From: Chryseobacterium arthrosphaerae
GTDB taxonomy: Bacteria > Bacteroidota > Bacteroidia > Flavobacteriales > Weeksellaceae
NCBI RefSeq assembly: GCF_001684965.1
Contig: NZ_MAYG01000012.1
Coordinates: 372,001-436,000 of the forward strand
DNA length: 64,000 bases
Direction: 5' to 3'
Shown here: positions 43,563 to 52,552 of the stretch, piece by piece
Layout: every line of letters begins with the position of its first letter
Numbering within the stretch: the first letter of the stretch is position 1
Translations under genes and position numbers: made by a program
The notes under the pieces: generated by a model
What the model was told of the DNA's origin: nothing
Seen by the model: only the letters and a program-made list of their open reading frames with translations
The model's database searches: none

Positions 43563-43597
43563 AAATATAAAAAGCCTTGAATCAAAATTCAAGGCTT
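43563..43597 (-). terminator. Terminator of the 273-aa lipoprotein gene
   Basis: Perfect 11-bp stem AAGCCTTGAAT/ATTCAAGGCTT (43572-43582, 43587-43597), followed on the minus strand by TTTTATATTTTA. Confidence 0.8.
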
Positions 43598-43619
43598 AAT
43601 TTATAAAATAGGGTTATGG

Positions 43620-44441
43620 CTAATAATACTCATAAAGTGCTGTATTGGTACTCGTACCATAAGATGAAATATCATAAGTTTGAACAGTTTTGGTAGGATA
43701 GTTATCACTGCCTGTCGTATGAACTGCTGTAAGTTTATTGATTCCATTGGTTGCCCCGGAATATTTTTCTGTCTGGATCAATAAATTATTATAGGAGATC
43801 TGACCATCACTTGTATTAAGCATATTGATCTGTACATAACCTTTTGCCCCTTTCATCGGATGGTTGGAATTATCATAAGAATTCGTAATATTATAGGTTG
43901 TTCCTGCATACGTATAATTGGCTGAAGCAATATTGCCGGTATTGGTTAGATAAGCATCTACTTGGGCAAATAAAAGATTGGAATAGGTTCCTGTTGCTTG
44001 ATTATACGTTGCATCTCTATATTCATTAAACTTAATATGAGTATCACTCACGTACTGGTAGTTTTGAGTATAAACAAGGGTTCCTTTCTCTTTATTGGTT
44101 ACCTTTTCTGCAATAAGTTTTCCATTAGAATAGGAGAACTCTCTTGTAATGATCAGTACACCGCCCAGATATTCTTCCGTTTTAGCAATATAATCTCCAT
44201 TATAGGTGAAAATGATTTTATTATCATCCATTGCGCTATAAGACTCTGTTATTTTGTCTCCGTTATATTTGAAGTCCACCACATACGGCGGATCGCCTTG
44301 TACAATTTGGGTAGCTTTTTTGAGAAGTCGGATAGAACCGTTGTTTTTTTTGGTATTGTCTCTGTGGTCGGCGGGGTTATCATTGGATACACAACTCACG
44401 ATCGTTGCCATCGCCAGTGAGGCAATAAATATTTTTTTCAT
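43620..44441 (-). CDS. Lipoprotein of unknown function
   Basis: 273 residues. Lipobox ending at Cys17 (TIVSC), then a beta-rich body with YD-repeat-like strands (VVDFKYNGDKITESYSAM, FTYNGDYIAKTEEYLGGV, FSYSNGKLIAEKVTNKE) typical of Bacteroidota secreted proteins. A Tyr-rich C-terminus ends the protein. No enzyme motif visible. It stands alone between two terminators. Confidence 0.7.
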   Translation of the reverse strand: MKKIFIASLAMATIVSCVSNDNPADHRDNTKKNNGSIRLLKKATQIVQGDPPYVVDFKYNGDKITESYSAMDDNKIIFTYNGDYIAKTEEYLGGVLIITREFSYSNGKLIAEKVTNKEKGTLVYTQNYQYVSDTHIKFNEYRDATYNQATGTYSNLLFAQVDAYLTNTGNIASANYTYAGTTYNITNSYDNSNHPMKGAKGYVQINMLNTSDGQISYNNLLIQTEKYSGATNGINKLTAVHTTGSDNYPTKTVQTYDISSYGTSTNTALYEYY

Positions 44442-44516
44442 GGTTATTATTATTTTAGTTTTTAAATTTTGCTAAAAATAATAATTTCTATACTATATTT
44501 ATATTATAATCGATAA

Positions 44517-44552
44517 AAAATAAAAACGCCCTGAAAAAGATCAGGGCGTTTT
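44517..44552 (-). terminator. Terminator of glyS
   Basis: Perfect 12-bp stem AAAACGCCCTGA/TCAGGGCGTTTT (44523-44534, 44541-44552), continuing on the minus strand into a T-rich tail. Confidence 0.9.
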
Positions 44553-44555
44553 GTA

Positions 44556-46097
44556 TTATATCTTAGAAAGTAGATTTCTGAAGTTGGTCTTCTCATCAAT
44601 GATTCTTCTCAGTTCTGAAACAGGAACTCTTTCCTGCTGCATTGTGTCTCTGTCTCTGATGGTTACCGTGTGATCCGTCAATGAATCGTGGTCTACTGTA
44701 ATACAATATGGAGTACCAATGGCATCCTGTCTTCTGTAACGTTTTCCGATGGCATCTTTTTCTTCGTAGAATAAGTTGAAATCATATTTCAGATCGTTGA
44801 AGATTGTTTCTGCATATTCTGCCAGACCATCTTTCTTCATCAGTGGAAGGATAGCTGCTTTAATCGGTGCCAGTGCCGGAGGTAAAGATAAAACTGTTCT
44901 TTCGGAACCGTCTTCCAATACTTCATCTCTCAGGCAGTGTGAGAAAATAGAAAGGAATAACCTGTCAAGACCTACAGAAGTTTCCACTACATAAGGAACG
45001 TAGTTTTCATTTCTTTCAGGATCGAAGAACTGTAGTTTTCTTCCGGAGAACTTTTCATGAGCTTTCAGGTCGAAGTCTGTTCTTGAGTGGATCCCTTCCA
45101 GTTCTTTAAACCCGAATGGGAAATTAAACTCGATATCAGCCGCAGCATTGGCATAATGGGCCAGTTTTTCGTGATCATGGAATCTGTAATTTTCATCACC
45201 TAATCCAAGGGCCAGGTGCCAGTTCAGACGCTTTTGTTTCCATTGTTCGTAGAATTCAAGTTCTGTTCCCGGGGCCACAAAGAATTGCATTTCCATCTGT
45301 TCGAATTCACGCATTCTGAAGATAAACTGTCTTGCAACAATTTCATTTCTGAAGGCCTTTCCGATCTGTGCGATCCCGAAAGGAAGCTTATGACGTGAAG
45401 TTTTCTGTACGTTCAGGTAGTTGACAAAGATCCCCTGAGCTGTTTCCGGTCTGAGGTAAAGGTCCATGGCGCTGTCAGCAGAAGCTCCCAGTTTGGTTCC
45501 GAACATCAGGTTGAACTGTCTTACTTCCGTCCAGTTTTTAGAACCGGTATCAGGATCTGCAATTTCAAGCTCCTCGATCAAAGCCTTTACATCAGCAAGA
45601 TCTTCATTTTCTAATGATTTTGCCAGCCTTGAAAGAATAGCTTCTCTTTTTGCCTTGTATTCCAGAACTTTTGGGTTCGTTGCCACAAACTGGTCTTTAT
45701 CGAAAGCATCTCCGAATCTCTTCGCAGCCTTTTCTATTTCTTTCTTCTCTTTATCTTCAATTTTAGCGCAGTAATCTTCCACCAAAACATCTGCTCTGAA
45801 ACGTTTTTTGGAATCTTTATTGTCAATCAGCGGATCGTTGAAAGCGTCTACGTGGCCTGATGCCTTCCATGTGGTAGGGTGCATCAGAATTGCCGAATCA
45901 ATACCCACAATATTTTCGTTAAGCTGTACCATCGCTTTCCACCAGTATTGTTTGATATTATTTTTGAGTTCGGCCCCGTTCTGTCCATAATCATAAACAG
46001 CGGATAAACCATCATAGATCTCACTGGAAGGGAAAATAAACCCGTATTCTTTAGCGTGAGAAATTACTTTCTTGAAAACATCTTCTTGCTTTGCCAT
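44556..46097 (-). CDS. glyS: Glycyl-tRNA synthetase (alpha2, eukaryote-like)
   Basis: Class II synthetase of 513 residues from the ATG giving MAKQEDVFKKVISHAKEYGFIFPSSEIYDGLSAVYDYG. Motif 2 is LPFGIAQIGKAFRNEI...FRMREFEQMEMQFF, and motif 3 lies in ETSVGLDRLFLSIF. The C-terminal anticodon-binding domain ends RDTMQQERVPVSELRRIIDEK. This single-chain type replaces the bacterial alpha2-beta2 enzyme in Bacteroidota. The upstream 285 bp contain a long hairpin. Confidence 0.96.
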   Translation of the reverse strand: MAKQEDVFKKVISHAKEYGFIFPSSEIYDGLSAVYDYGQNGAELKNNIKQYWWKAMVQLNENIVGIDSAILMHPTTWKASGHVDAFNDPLIDNKDSKKRFRADVLVEDYCAKIEDKEKKEIEKAAKRFGDAFDKDQFVATNPKVLEYKAKREAILSRLAKSLENEDLADVKALIEELEIADPDTGSKNWTEVRQFNLMFGTKLGASADSAMDLYLRPETAQGIFVNYLNVQKTSRHKLPFGIAQIGKAFRNEIVARQFIFRMREFEQMEMQFFVAPGTELEFYEQWKQKRLNWHLALGLGDENYRFHDHEKLAHYANAAADIEFNFPFGFKELEGIHSRTDFDLKAHEKFSGRKLQFFDPERNENYVPYVVETSVGLDRLFLSIFSHCLRDEVLEDGSERTVLSLPPALAPIKAAILPLMKKDGLAEYAETIFNDLKYDFNLFYEEKDAIGKRYRRQDAIGTPYCITVDHDSLTDHTVTIRDRDTMQQERVPVSELRRIIDEKTNFRNLLSKI

Positions 46098-46215
46098 AAT
46101 TTTTTTACGTCTGAAGTGCAAAAATAGCAATTTGGATCCAAAATCATGAAATTCAACCGAAAAAGCAGTAAATAAAAGTACAAATATTTACTTTTTGAAT
46201 ATTGGGAGCCGGGAA

Positions 46216-46296
46216 CCTGATTGCAACGGCATCCTTTTTTGTTACGGCTTCCGCTTCGCTCCAGCCGCAACAAAAAAGGATGCCGTTGCAATCAGG
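46216..46296. repeat. 81-bp near-perfect hairpin element
   Basis: Outer arms of 26 bp are exact inverse complements (46216-46241 and 46271-46296). The inner 8 bp (46242-46249, 46263-46270) pair with one mismatch, leaving a 13-nt loop. Total 34-bp arms. It lies between the divergent glyS and esterase genes. It resembles a dispersed palindromic (REP/MITE-like) element rather than a terminator, having no T tract. Confidence 0.85.
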
Positions 46297-46382
46297 GCTG
46301 GATAGAAACAGGAATAAAAATTCCTTCAATAGTATTTATTGTAAGGCAATTTGCCGACATTTGACTGACTTAAAACTCTGCA

Positions 46383-47438
46383 ATGAAAAAATCAGGCTTT
46401 CTTATTTTAATTTTTGTTGTGCTGGCTCCGATTGTATGGGGGCAAAAGATTCCTGAAGGGAAAGTGGTTACCACCTACATTACAGCTAAAATGTTACATA
46501 ATAAAATTGGTGAAAATCCTAAGCGGAGAGTTACCGTATATCTTCCGCCCGGTTATGAAAAATCTTCAAAAAGATATCCGGTTATTTATTTTTTACATGG
46601 TTTTTTCTGGAGTGACAGTTTATTGATCAGCAGGGATAAAATGAACCATATTATTGACCGCGCTATCAGTTCCGGGAAAATAAAACCTGTGATGATGGTG
46701 ATGCCGGATGAAAGTACCGTTTTTAAAGGAAGCTTTTATGCCAATTCAAAATCTTCGGGAAACTGGTCGGATTTTACTTCAACAGAGCTGGTGAATTTTA
46801 TTGATAAAAATTTCAGAACCATTGCGGATAAAGACAGTCGTGGAATTACGGGACATTCCATGGGAGGGAACGGAGCGCTGCGGAATGCCTTTCTGCATCC
46901 TGAAATATTCTCTTCCGTTTATGCACTTTCGCCGGCAGTTACTGATGCCCGGTTTTTTGCTCTCAATGAAATTGATCTGTATAAAAACAGCAGGAATATT
47001 AAAGATATTGCAGACCTTTCAAAAAAAGAGAATGCAAGAGTCAGTATTATTTTTGCTATTGCAAGAGCTTATAACGGAAATGAAAATAAGCCGCCTTTTT
47101 ATGCCGATTTCCCATATTCCTTTGATGGCGATGAATTGAAAGTTGATGCTTCTGTTCTTCAGGAATTAAAGAAAAACTCTACATCTGAATTGATCTTTTC
47201 TCATTATGAAAATATCAAAAAACTGAAGGCCATAAAATTTGACTGGGGAAGAAACGATGAACTGAAACATCTTCCCATAAGTTGTATGAGCCTAAGTAAA
47301 AATCTTGAAATGCTGAAAATAAAACATGAAGCAGAAGAATATATCGGCACACACGGCAGTGAAGTCAGCAGGGAAAACGGAAGAATTGAAAATCAGGTGC
47401 TGCCGTTTTTTAATGAACATCTGAAGTTTGAAGAATAA
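46383..47438 (+). CDS. Secreted esterase (alpha/beta hydrolase, esterase D/tributyrin type)
   Basis: 351 residues with a signal peptide (LILIFVVLAPIVWGQ). The Esterase_PF00756 fold is shown by KRYPVIYFLHGFFWSD (oxyanion region), the nucleophile elbow GHSMGGNGAL, and the catalytic His in IGTHGSEV near the C-terminus; the Asp lies in FDWGRNDE. It likely hydrolyses an ester such as a feruloyl or acyl ester outside the cytoplasm. The next gene, truC, starts 24 bp after its stop but has its own promoter. Confidence 0.88.
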   Translation: MKKSGFLILIFVVLAPIVWGQKIPEGKVVTTYITAKMLHNKIGENPKRRVTVYLPPGYEKSSKRYPVIYFLHGFFWSDSLLISRDKMNHIIDRAISSGKIKPVMMVMPDESTVFKGSFYANSKSSGNWSDFTSTELVNFIDKNFRTIADKDSRGITGHSMGGNGALRNAFLHPEIFSSVYALSPAVTDARFFALNEIDLYKNSRNIKDIADLSKKENARVSIIFAIARAYNGNENKPPFYADFPYSFDGDELKVDASVLQELKKNSTSELIFSHYENIKKLKAIKFDWGRNDELKHLPISCMSLSKNLEMLKIKHEAEEYIGTHGSEVSRENGRIENQVLPFFNEHLKFEE

Positions 47439-47450
47439 TCAAAAAACCTC

Positions 47451-47458
47451 TACTTTTG
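47451..47458 (+). promoter_or_regulatory. -7 element of truC
   Basis: TACTTTTG ends only 4 bp before the truC ATG, so the transcript would be leaderless or nearly so. Confidence 0.4.
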
Positions 47459-47462
47459 TCCC

Positions 47463-48158
47463 ATGTTAGAAATTCTTTATCGTGACGAGCATATTATTGC
47501 CATCAACAAGCCCAGCGGGCTACTGGTTCATAAATCTTTTTATGCCGGAGAAGCCGATACTTATGCTATTCAGGAGCTGAAGAAACAGATTGGACAGAAA
47601 GTGTTTCCTGTACACCGGTTAGACAGGAAAACTTCGGGAGTCCTGCTGTTTACTTTAGATAAAGATACTCTTAGAGTCATGAGCGAGCAGTTTGCATCAC
47701 GTGAAGTGGAGAAGAAATATCTGGCAATTCTTCGTGGTTGGGCTAAAGAAGAAGAAACCATCGATTACGACCTGGTTAATGAAAATGAAGTCAAGCAAAA
47801 TGCTGTTACGTATTATCGTCGTTTGCAGACTTCGGAAATAGATTTACCCTTTTTAAAACATCAGACTTCGAGATATTCTTTGGTGGAAGCCATTCCTGAA
47901 ACGGGAAGATTTCATCAGTTGAGAAAACATTTTAAACATATTCTGCATCCTATTTTAGGCTGCAGGAAGCACGGTTGCAATAAACAGAATAAGTTGTGGC
48001 TTCAGACATTTGACATCAACAAAATGACGCTCCATGCCCATCAATTGATTTTTAATCATCCTGTTTCTAATGAAAGGATTACGGTAAATGCCACTATAGA
48101 TGAAGAGTTCAAAAGAGTAGGGGATATTCTGAAATTCGATCTGAGTGCATACTCTTAA
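47463..48158 (+). CDS. truC: tRNA pseudouridine(65) synthase
   Basis: RluA-family pseudouridine synthase of 231 residues. The catalytic Asp is in VHRLDRKTSGVLLF, and the later ETGRFHQLRKHFKHILHPILGCRKHG(C) block, with the KHG and NK spacing of TruC, separates it from the RluA rRNA enzymes. It modifies U65 in tRNAs. Short spacing to the esterase is probably coincidental. Confidence 0.88.
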   Translation: MLEILYRDEHIIAINKPSGLLVHKSFYAGEADTYAIQELKKQIGQKVFPVHRLDRKTSGVLLFTLDKDTLRVMSEQFASREVEKKYLAILRGWAKEEETIDYDLVNENEVKQNAVTYYRRLQTSEIDLPFLKHQTSRYSLVEAIPETGRFHQLRKHFKHILHPILGCRKHGCNKQNKLWLQTFDINKMTLHAHQLIFNHPVSNERITVNATIDEEFKRVGDILKFDLSAYS

Positions 48159-48228
48159 TTAGAACCTTAAGGATGGGATTTCTAAGAATCTCATTCCATG
48201 TAGCGGATAATGGAGATATTTCTCTATT

Positions 48229-48398
48229 ATTTTAACGCAATGCTCGCAAAGTTTACTGATCAATAACTTTTATTTCCGATCGCAAAGGCACTTCGTTCAG
48301 CAAAGGCTGATAGTGTGTACTTCGTTTAGTGAAACGCCCTTGCGAACAAAATTGTTTTTAGGTTGTGTTATATTTCTTTGCGATCGTAGCGTTAAAAT
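48229..48398. repeat. Decayed 170-bp inverted-repeat element
   Basis: The truC-pyrD gap (371 bp) has no gene. It carries 23-bp arms related by inversion (48229-48251, 48376-48398) with about four differences; shared cores are ATTTTAACGC and TCGCAAAG. Inner copies of CGCAAAGGC and GAAACGC give further partial symmetry. It resembles a worn MITE-like repeat. Confidence 0.55.
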
Positions 48399-48506
48399 AT
48401 TTTGCTCATCTGCAGCGTACACAGATTTTTTCCGGCTTATAGATCTTATATATCAAACATTTCGATAAAATATCATACATCAATCGAGCATTAATTTTAA
48501 AATGAG

Positions 48507-48514
48507 TAATTTTG
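48507..48514 (+). promoter_or_regulatory. -7 element of pyrD
   Basis: TAATTTTG, 15 bp before the pyrD ATG. Confidence 0.45.
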
Positions 48515-48529
48515 TAAAACTTTTTTTCA

Positions 48530-49567
48530 ATGTACAAATCGCTCATTCGTCCGGTTCTTTTTAAATTCGATCCTGAAGAAGTACATCACTTTACTTTTTC
48601 AATGCTTAAGAATTTTGGATTTCTCACTAAATTATTTTTCCCGAAACCTGTTGAAGACAAACGTCTGGAAAGAGAAGTTTTCGGATTGAAATTTAAAAAT
48701 CCTGTGGGACTGGCTGCCGGTTTCGATAAAAATGCCGTATTGTTCAATGAACTGGCAGACTTAGGTTTCGGATTCGTTGAAATTGGAACTGTAACTCCAA
48801 GAGCCCAGGCAGGAAATCCTAAGAAAAGGCTGTTCCGTCTTATAGAAGACGGAGGAATCATCAACAGAATGGGATTCAATAATGACGGCCTTGAAGCAGC
48901 TATTGAAAAATTAAAATCCAACAAAGGAAAAATTATCATCGGTGGAAACATCGGAAAAAATACAGATACAAAACCTGAAAACTACACCCAGGATTATCTG
49001 GACTGTTTTGAAGGGCTTCATCCTCATGTAGACTATTTTGTACTGAATGTAAGCTGCCCGAATGTAGGAAGCCACGCCAAATTGGAAGATGTGGAATATC
49101 TGAGAGAGCTGATTACGGAAGTAAAAAAGATAAACCAGTCAAAAGCTGTACGGAAACCGATACTCCTGAAAATCGCACCGGATCTTAATAACAATCAGTT
49201 AGACGAAATCATTGAGCTGATCGCAGAAACAAAGATTGATGGTATTGTAGTTTCCAATACATCAGTCAACAGGGAAGGCCTGAAAACATCTCCGGAAGCT
49301 TTAGAGCAGATCGGAAATGGTGGATTGAGCGGAAAACCTATCCGTGAGAGAAGTACAAAAATGATCAAATATCTTTCTGATAAAAGTAACAGGGCTTTCC
49401 CGATCATCGGGGTAGGAGGAATTCATTCGGCCAAAGATGCCATGGAAAAACTGGATGCCGGAGCAAGCCTGATTCAGCTGTACACAGGGTTTATTTATGA
49501 AGGCCCGGAACTCATCAACGATATCAATAAAGAAATTCTGAAAAGAGCAGGCAGATTACCAAGATAA
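48530..49567 (+). CDS. pyrD: Dihydroorotate dehydrogenase (quinone), class 2
   Basis: 345 residues. Class 2 is indicated by the N-terminal helical extension for the membrane quinone site ([30 protein letters not shown]), [37 protein letters not shown] and the catalytic Ser in [10 protein letters not shown]. It oxidises dihydroorotate to orotate in pyrimidine synthesis with FMN. A bidirectional hairpin follows. Confidence 0.96.
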   Translation: MYKSLIRPVLFKFDPEEVHHFTFSMLKNFGFLTKLFFPKPVEDKRLEREVFGLKFKNPVGLAAGFDKNAVLFNELADLGFGFVEIGTVTPRAQAGNPKKRLFRLIEDGGIINRMGFNNDGLEAAIEKLKSNKGKIIIGGNIGKNTDTKPENYTQDYLDCFEGLHPHVDYFVLNVSCPNVGSHAKLEDVEYLRELITEVKKINQSKAVRKPILLKIAPDLNNNQLDEIIELIAETKIDGIVVSNTSVNREGLKTSPEALEQIGNGGLSGKPIRERSTKMIKYLSDKSNRAFPIIGVGGIHSAKDAMEKLDAGASLIQLYTGFIYEGPELINDINKEILKRAGRLPR

Positions 49568-49571
49568 AACA

Positions 49572-49600
49572 AAAAGAGAGTTCAGTACGGGCTCTCTTTT
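49572..49600. terminator. Terminator shared by pyrD and the convergent gene
   Basis: AAAAGAGAG (49572-49580) and CTCTCTTTT (49592-49600) with an 11-nt loop; A/T runs on both sides allow use on either strand. Confidence 0.65.
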
Positions 49601-50492
49601 ATTTTGATTTTACTACAGAAGATTTTTTTGTGTCTACAGTCAAAATATAAGCAGGTGAAGAATAGGATTTTGGCACTTTAAACTGAAGGATATCCGGATC
49701 TTTAGTCTTTATCTTCTGAGTTTCAAATATTCCTTCCAGACAGCTTTCGGTAAGGAATTCCTCGTAACGTTTATAATTCCAGTCCTTGGTAAAATAAAGA
49801 ACCCGGTATCCTTTTTCTCCTTCACCCGCTCCGCATCTGCCACATGCATTAAGGTTGGAAGAATGGTTAAAATATAATAGAACACGGTTGCCTTTTTCTC
49901 CGGAAACGTAAGAGATCAGCTCATTTCCACCATAGATATTAATAACATCAAAGGTGTTGATTCTTTTGTTATTGGGTAAAACCAGATAATTATTGTAACG
50001 GTAGATCATATCATTCCCTGTAAAAAGTTGGGCAGGTTGGGATTTGCCTTTATTGCCAACATAAAAACTTCCTGTAACCGGATTTTCTTTAACCCTATCC
50101 TGCCCGAATAAAATAGTTTCTTTCGGATTTAAATTTTTGACAATCTCTGCTACGTTTTCAACGTCCTTTGGTGAATTGATCTTTTCTTTAAACTGTCTGG
50201 AAATCTGCTGGTGTCTGGAACCGAAATGATATAAGGAGAGTTTGCCATAATCATAAACCCCGGTCAGGGGGATTTTCTTCTGATACTTATCGTAATAATA
50301 CCACCCGTTGACAAAATGCTGGTATAAGTTGCAGTCCGGGATGCCATCATAGTGAAGCTGTAAGGTAACAGGAACTCCTGCAATTTCTCCTTTGAAAATT
50401 TGCGAAGAATCCGTTACAGTTTTTAATTCAACTTTCTGACAGAGGGCAAATGTGAGGGAAAAGAAGAGGAATGCAGCAAAAATTTTTTTCAT
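49599..50492 (-). CDS. Secreted protein of unknown function
   Basis: 297 residues with a signal peptide (IFAAFLFFSLTFALCQ). The body is beta-rich with repeated Tyr/Gly motifs. It has paired cysteines NACGRCGAGEGEKGYRVLYF near 215-235 and single cysteines near PDC and ESC. No family recognised. It is 27 bp downstream of the DUF445 gene on the same strand, so it may be translated from the same mRNA. Confidence 0.65.
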   Translation of the reverse strand: MKKIFAAFLFFSLTFALCQKVELKTVTDSSQIFKGEIAGVPVTLQLHYDGIPDCNLYQHFVNGWYYYDKYQKKIPLTGVYDYGKLSLYHFGSRHQQISRQFKEKINSPKDVENVAEIVKNLNPKETILFGQDRVKENPVTGSFYVGNKGKSQPAQLFTGNDMIYRYNNYLVLPNNKRINTFDVINIYGGNELISYVSGEKGNRVLLYFNHSSNLNACGRCGAGEGEKGYRVLYFTKDWNYKRYEEFLTESCLEGIFETQKIKTKDPDILQFKVPKSYSSPAYILTVDTKKSSVVKSK

Positions 50493-50519
50493 GGTTGGGT
50501 TATCGTGGTTTTTAGTTTT

Positions 50520-51764
50520 TTAAATGAAAAAATGGGCTATTGTGTAGATGATCAGTCCTACAAGTCCTCCTACCAGTGTTCCGTTGACCCGGATAAACTG
50601 AAGGTCTTTTCCTACTTCCAGCTCAAGTTTTTCACTCAGTTCCTTGCCCTGCCAGTTCCCGACGGTATTACTGATGAGGTTTCCAAACTGATGGGTATTT
50701 TTAAGGATGTATTTATAAGCGGTGAAACGCACCCAATGATCAATTTTATTCTGAAGATTTTCGTCTGTCTTTAAATTCTGTGCAAATTCATTCAGGTTTT
50801 TAGAAAGGTAGTTTTTCAGGGCAGAATGATCTTCCTGGAGTTCTTTCATCAGGGTCTTTTTGATAGAAATCCAGATGTCATTGGAATATTCATCCAGTTT
50901 TTCATTTTTCAGAAGTCCGTTTTTAATGGTTTTAAATTCTTCATCCCATTTCGGATCTTCCTTCAGATCAATAGAGAATTCATGGATCTTCTGAGTGATC
51001 AGTGCTCTGACCTCATGCTGCGGATCTTCCTCTATTTCTTTAAAGAATTCAGAAAGTCCGGCTGCAATTTTATCTGCAATTTTATGATCTACAAATGATG
51101 GAATAAAAGAATAGCTTCCTTTCTTTACCCGCTCCTGGATCATTTCATCATTTTCGGTAATATATTCTTTGATCTGCTTAGAAAGATTGGTGATGATCCT
51201 TTGATGGTCATTCTTTTCCAGAATATATCCGATTCCGTTACCTACCACCCTATTAAGTTTGATATCACCGGTCATTTCGGAAACCTTATTGCTGATAAAC
51301 CGGCTGACGGTAGAATCATCCAACTTATTCAGTATGTCCAGCACAATATCGGATAAGTTTCTGATCAGGATATCCTGGCTTTTCTCTTTCACCAGCCATT
51401 CGCCAACGAAATTGGAAATCTTGAGCTTTTGAATATAAGGACGTATATTCTGAGGCGAAAGAAAATTGCTGACCACAAAGCTCCCCAGATTATCTCCCAG
51501 TCTCTGTTTGCTGTTTTCAATCAGATTGGTATGGGGAATCGGAAGCCCCAGAGGATGACGGAAAAGTGCTGTTACGGCAAACCAGTCAGCCAAAGCTCCT
51601 ACCATGGCAGCTTCAGAAAAGGCCCGTACATAGCCGATCCAATGGGAACTGTTTGATTTCTGTAAAATGGTCGTAACGATGAAAATAACGGCCATCAGGA
51701 CAAATAATCCTGTAGCAAACGCTTTATATTTTCTGAGCTGTTTTCTTTTTGCTTCGTCATTCAT
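50520..51764 (-). CDS. DUF445 membrane protein
   Basis: 414 residues from the ATG giving MNDEAKRKQLRKYKAFATGLF; an ATG nine codons upstream is possible. Transmembrane segments flank the protein: about 15-35, and a C-terminal hairpin (GTLVGGLVGLIIYTIAHFFI). The DUF445 signature GALADWFAVTALFRHPLGLPIPHTNLI is clear, followed by a long cytoplasmic coiled-coil region. The function in this family is unknown. Confidence 0.85.
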   Translation of the reverse strand: MNDEAKRKQLRKYKAFATGLFVLMAVIFIVTTILQKSNSSHWIGYVRAFSEAAMVGALADWFAVTALFRHPLGLPIPHTNLIENSKQRLGDNLGSFVVSNFLSPQNIRPYIQKLKISNFVGEWLVKEKSQDILIRNLSDIVLDILNKLDDSTVSRFISNKVSEMTGDIKLNRVVGNGIGYILEKNDHQRIITNLSKQIKEYITENDEMIQERVKKGSYSFIPSFVDHKIADKIAAGLSEFFKEIEEDPQHEVRALITQKIHEFSIDLKEDPKWDEEFKTIKNGLLKNEKLDEYSNDIWISIKKTLMKELQEDHSALKNYLSKNLNEFAQNLKTDENLQNKIDHWVRFTAYKYILKNTHQFGNLISNTVGNWQGKELSEKLELEVGKDLQFIRVNGTLVGGLVGLIIYTIAHFFI

Positions 51765-51989
51765 ATTCTCAAATTTACTAAATTTGGTCATGGAACTATT
51801 TACTATTAAACCACAAAAGTCACAAAAGTTTTATTGTAAACATATCAGACCACTTAAGCCAGTTTACACTATGTAGTTTTATAAGTTCATATAACTAAAA
51901 TGGACTTTAATATGGTTAATATATTACTTCTTACACTTAAGTTTTTTATAAGGCTTTTGTAGTGAAGAAATAAATAATTAAAATTTACG

Positions 51990-52517
51990 ATGAAATTTTT
52001 ATTTTCAGTCATCATATTAACCCTTGTGCACTCATGCACGCAGAAATATCAACCTATTAAAATCTCCCCTATGGAAAATACAGAAGCAAAAAACAATCCA
52101 TACTATTCCAGAACAGACACTGCCCAACTCAATATTTCCAATGAAGAATGGAAAAAAATCCTTGCTCCGGATCTGTACGCCATTGCCAGAGAAGCTGCAA
52201 CAGAAAGAGCTTTTACCGGAAAATACAATGAATTTGATGAGGTAGGGGATTATTATTGTGCCGTTTGCGGAAATCATCTGTTCCGCTCTACTTCCAAATT
52301 TGCAAGCAGCTGTGGCTGGCCGAGTTTCTTTGAGGCAGATAAGGAAGGTGTTTATTATAAAAGAGATACAACTTATGGAATGGAAAGGGTTGAGGTACTT
52401 TGCAAAAGATGTGATTCTCATTTAGGACATGTCTTTGATGACGGTCCCAAGCCTACAGGACTGAGGTATTGTATGAATTCTATCAGTCTGGAATTTGTTG
52501 CAGATACTCAGAAATAA
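51990..52517 (+). CDS. msrB: Peptide-methionine (R)-S-oxide reductase lipoprotein
   Basis: 175 residues. A lipoprotein signal ends at Cys16 (VHSC), so the enzyme is exported. The MsrB domain has zinc ligands in YCAVCGNHLF and CKRCDSHLGHVFDDGP and the catalytic Cys in LRYCMNSISLEF. It repairs methionine-R-sulfoxide in envelope proteins. It stands alone between the DUF445 gene and a convergent tailspike-like gene, sharing a terminator with the latter. Confidence 0.95.
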   Translation: MKFLFSVIILTLVHSCTQKYQPIKISPMENTEAKNNPYYSRTDTAQLNISNEEWKKILAPDLYAIAREAATERAFTGKYNEFDEVGDYYCAVCGNHLFRSTSKFASSCGWPSFFEADKEGVYYKRDTTYGMERVEVLCKRCDSHLGHVFDDGPKPTGLRYCMNSISLEFVADTQK

Positions 52518-52521
52518 AATA

Positions 52522-52549
52522 AAACCACCTATGACAGGTGGTTTTTAAG
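52522..52549. terminator. Bidirectional terminator between msrB and the tailspike-like gene
   Basis: AAACCACCT (52522-52530), ATGAC loop, AGGTGGTTT (52536-52544), with A- and T-rich flanks. Confidence 0.8.
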
Positions 52550-52552
52550 TTT

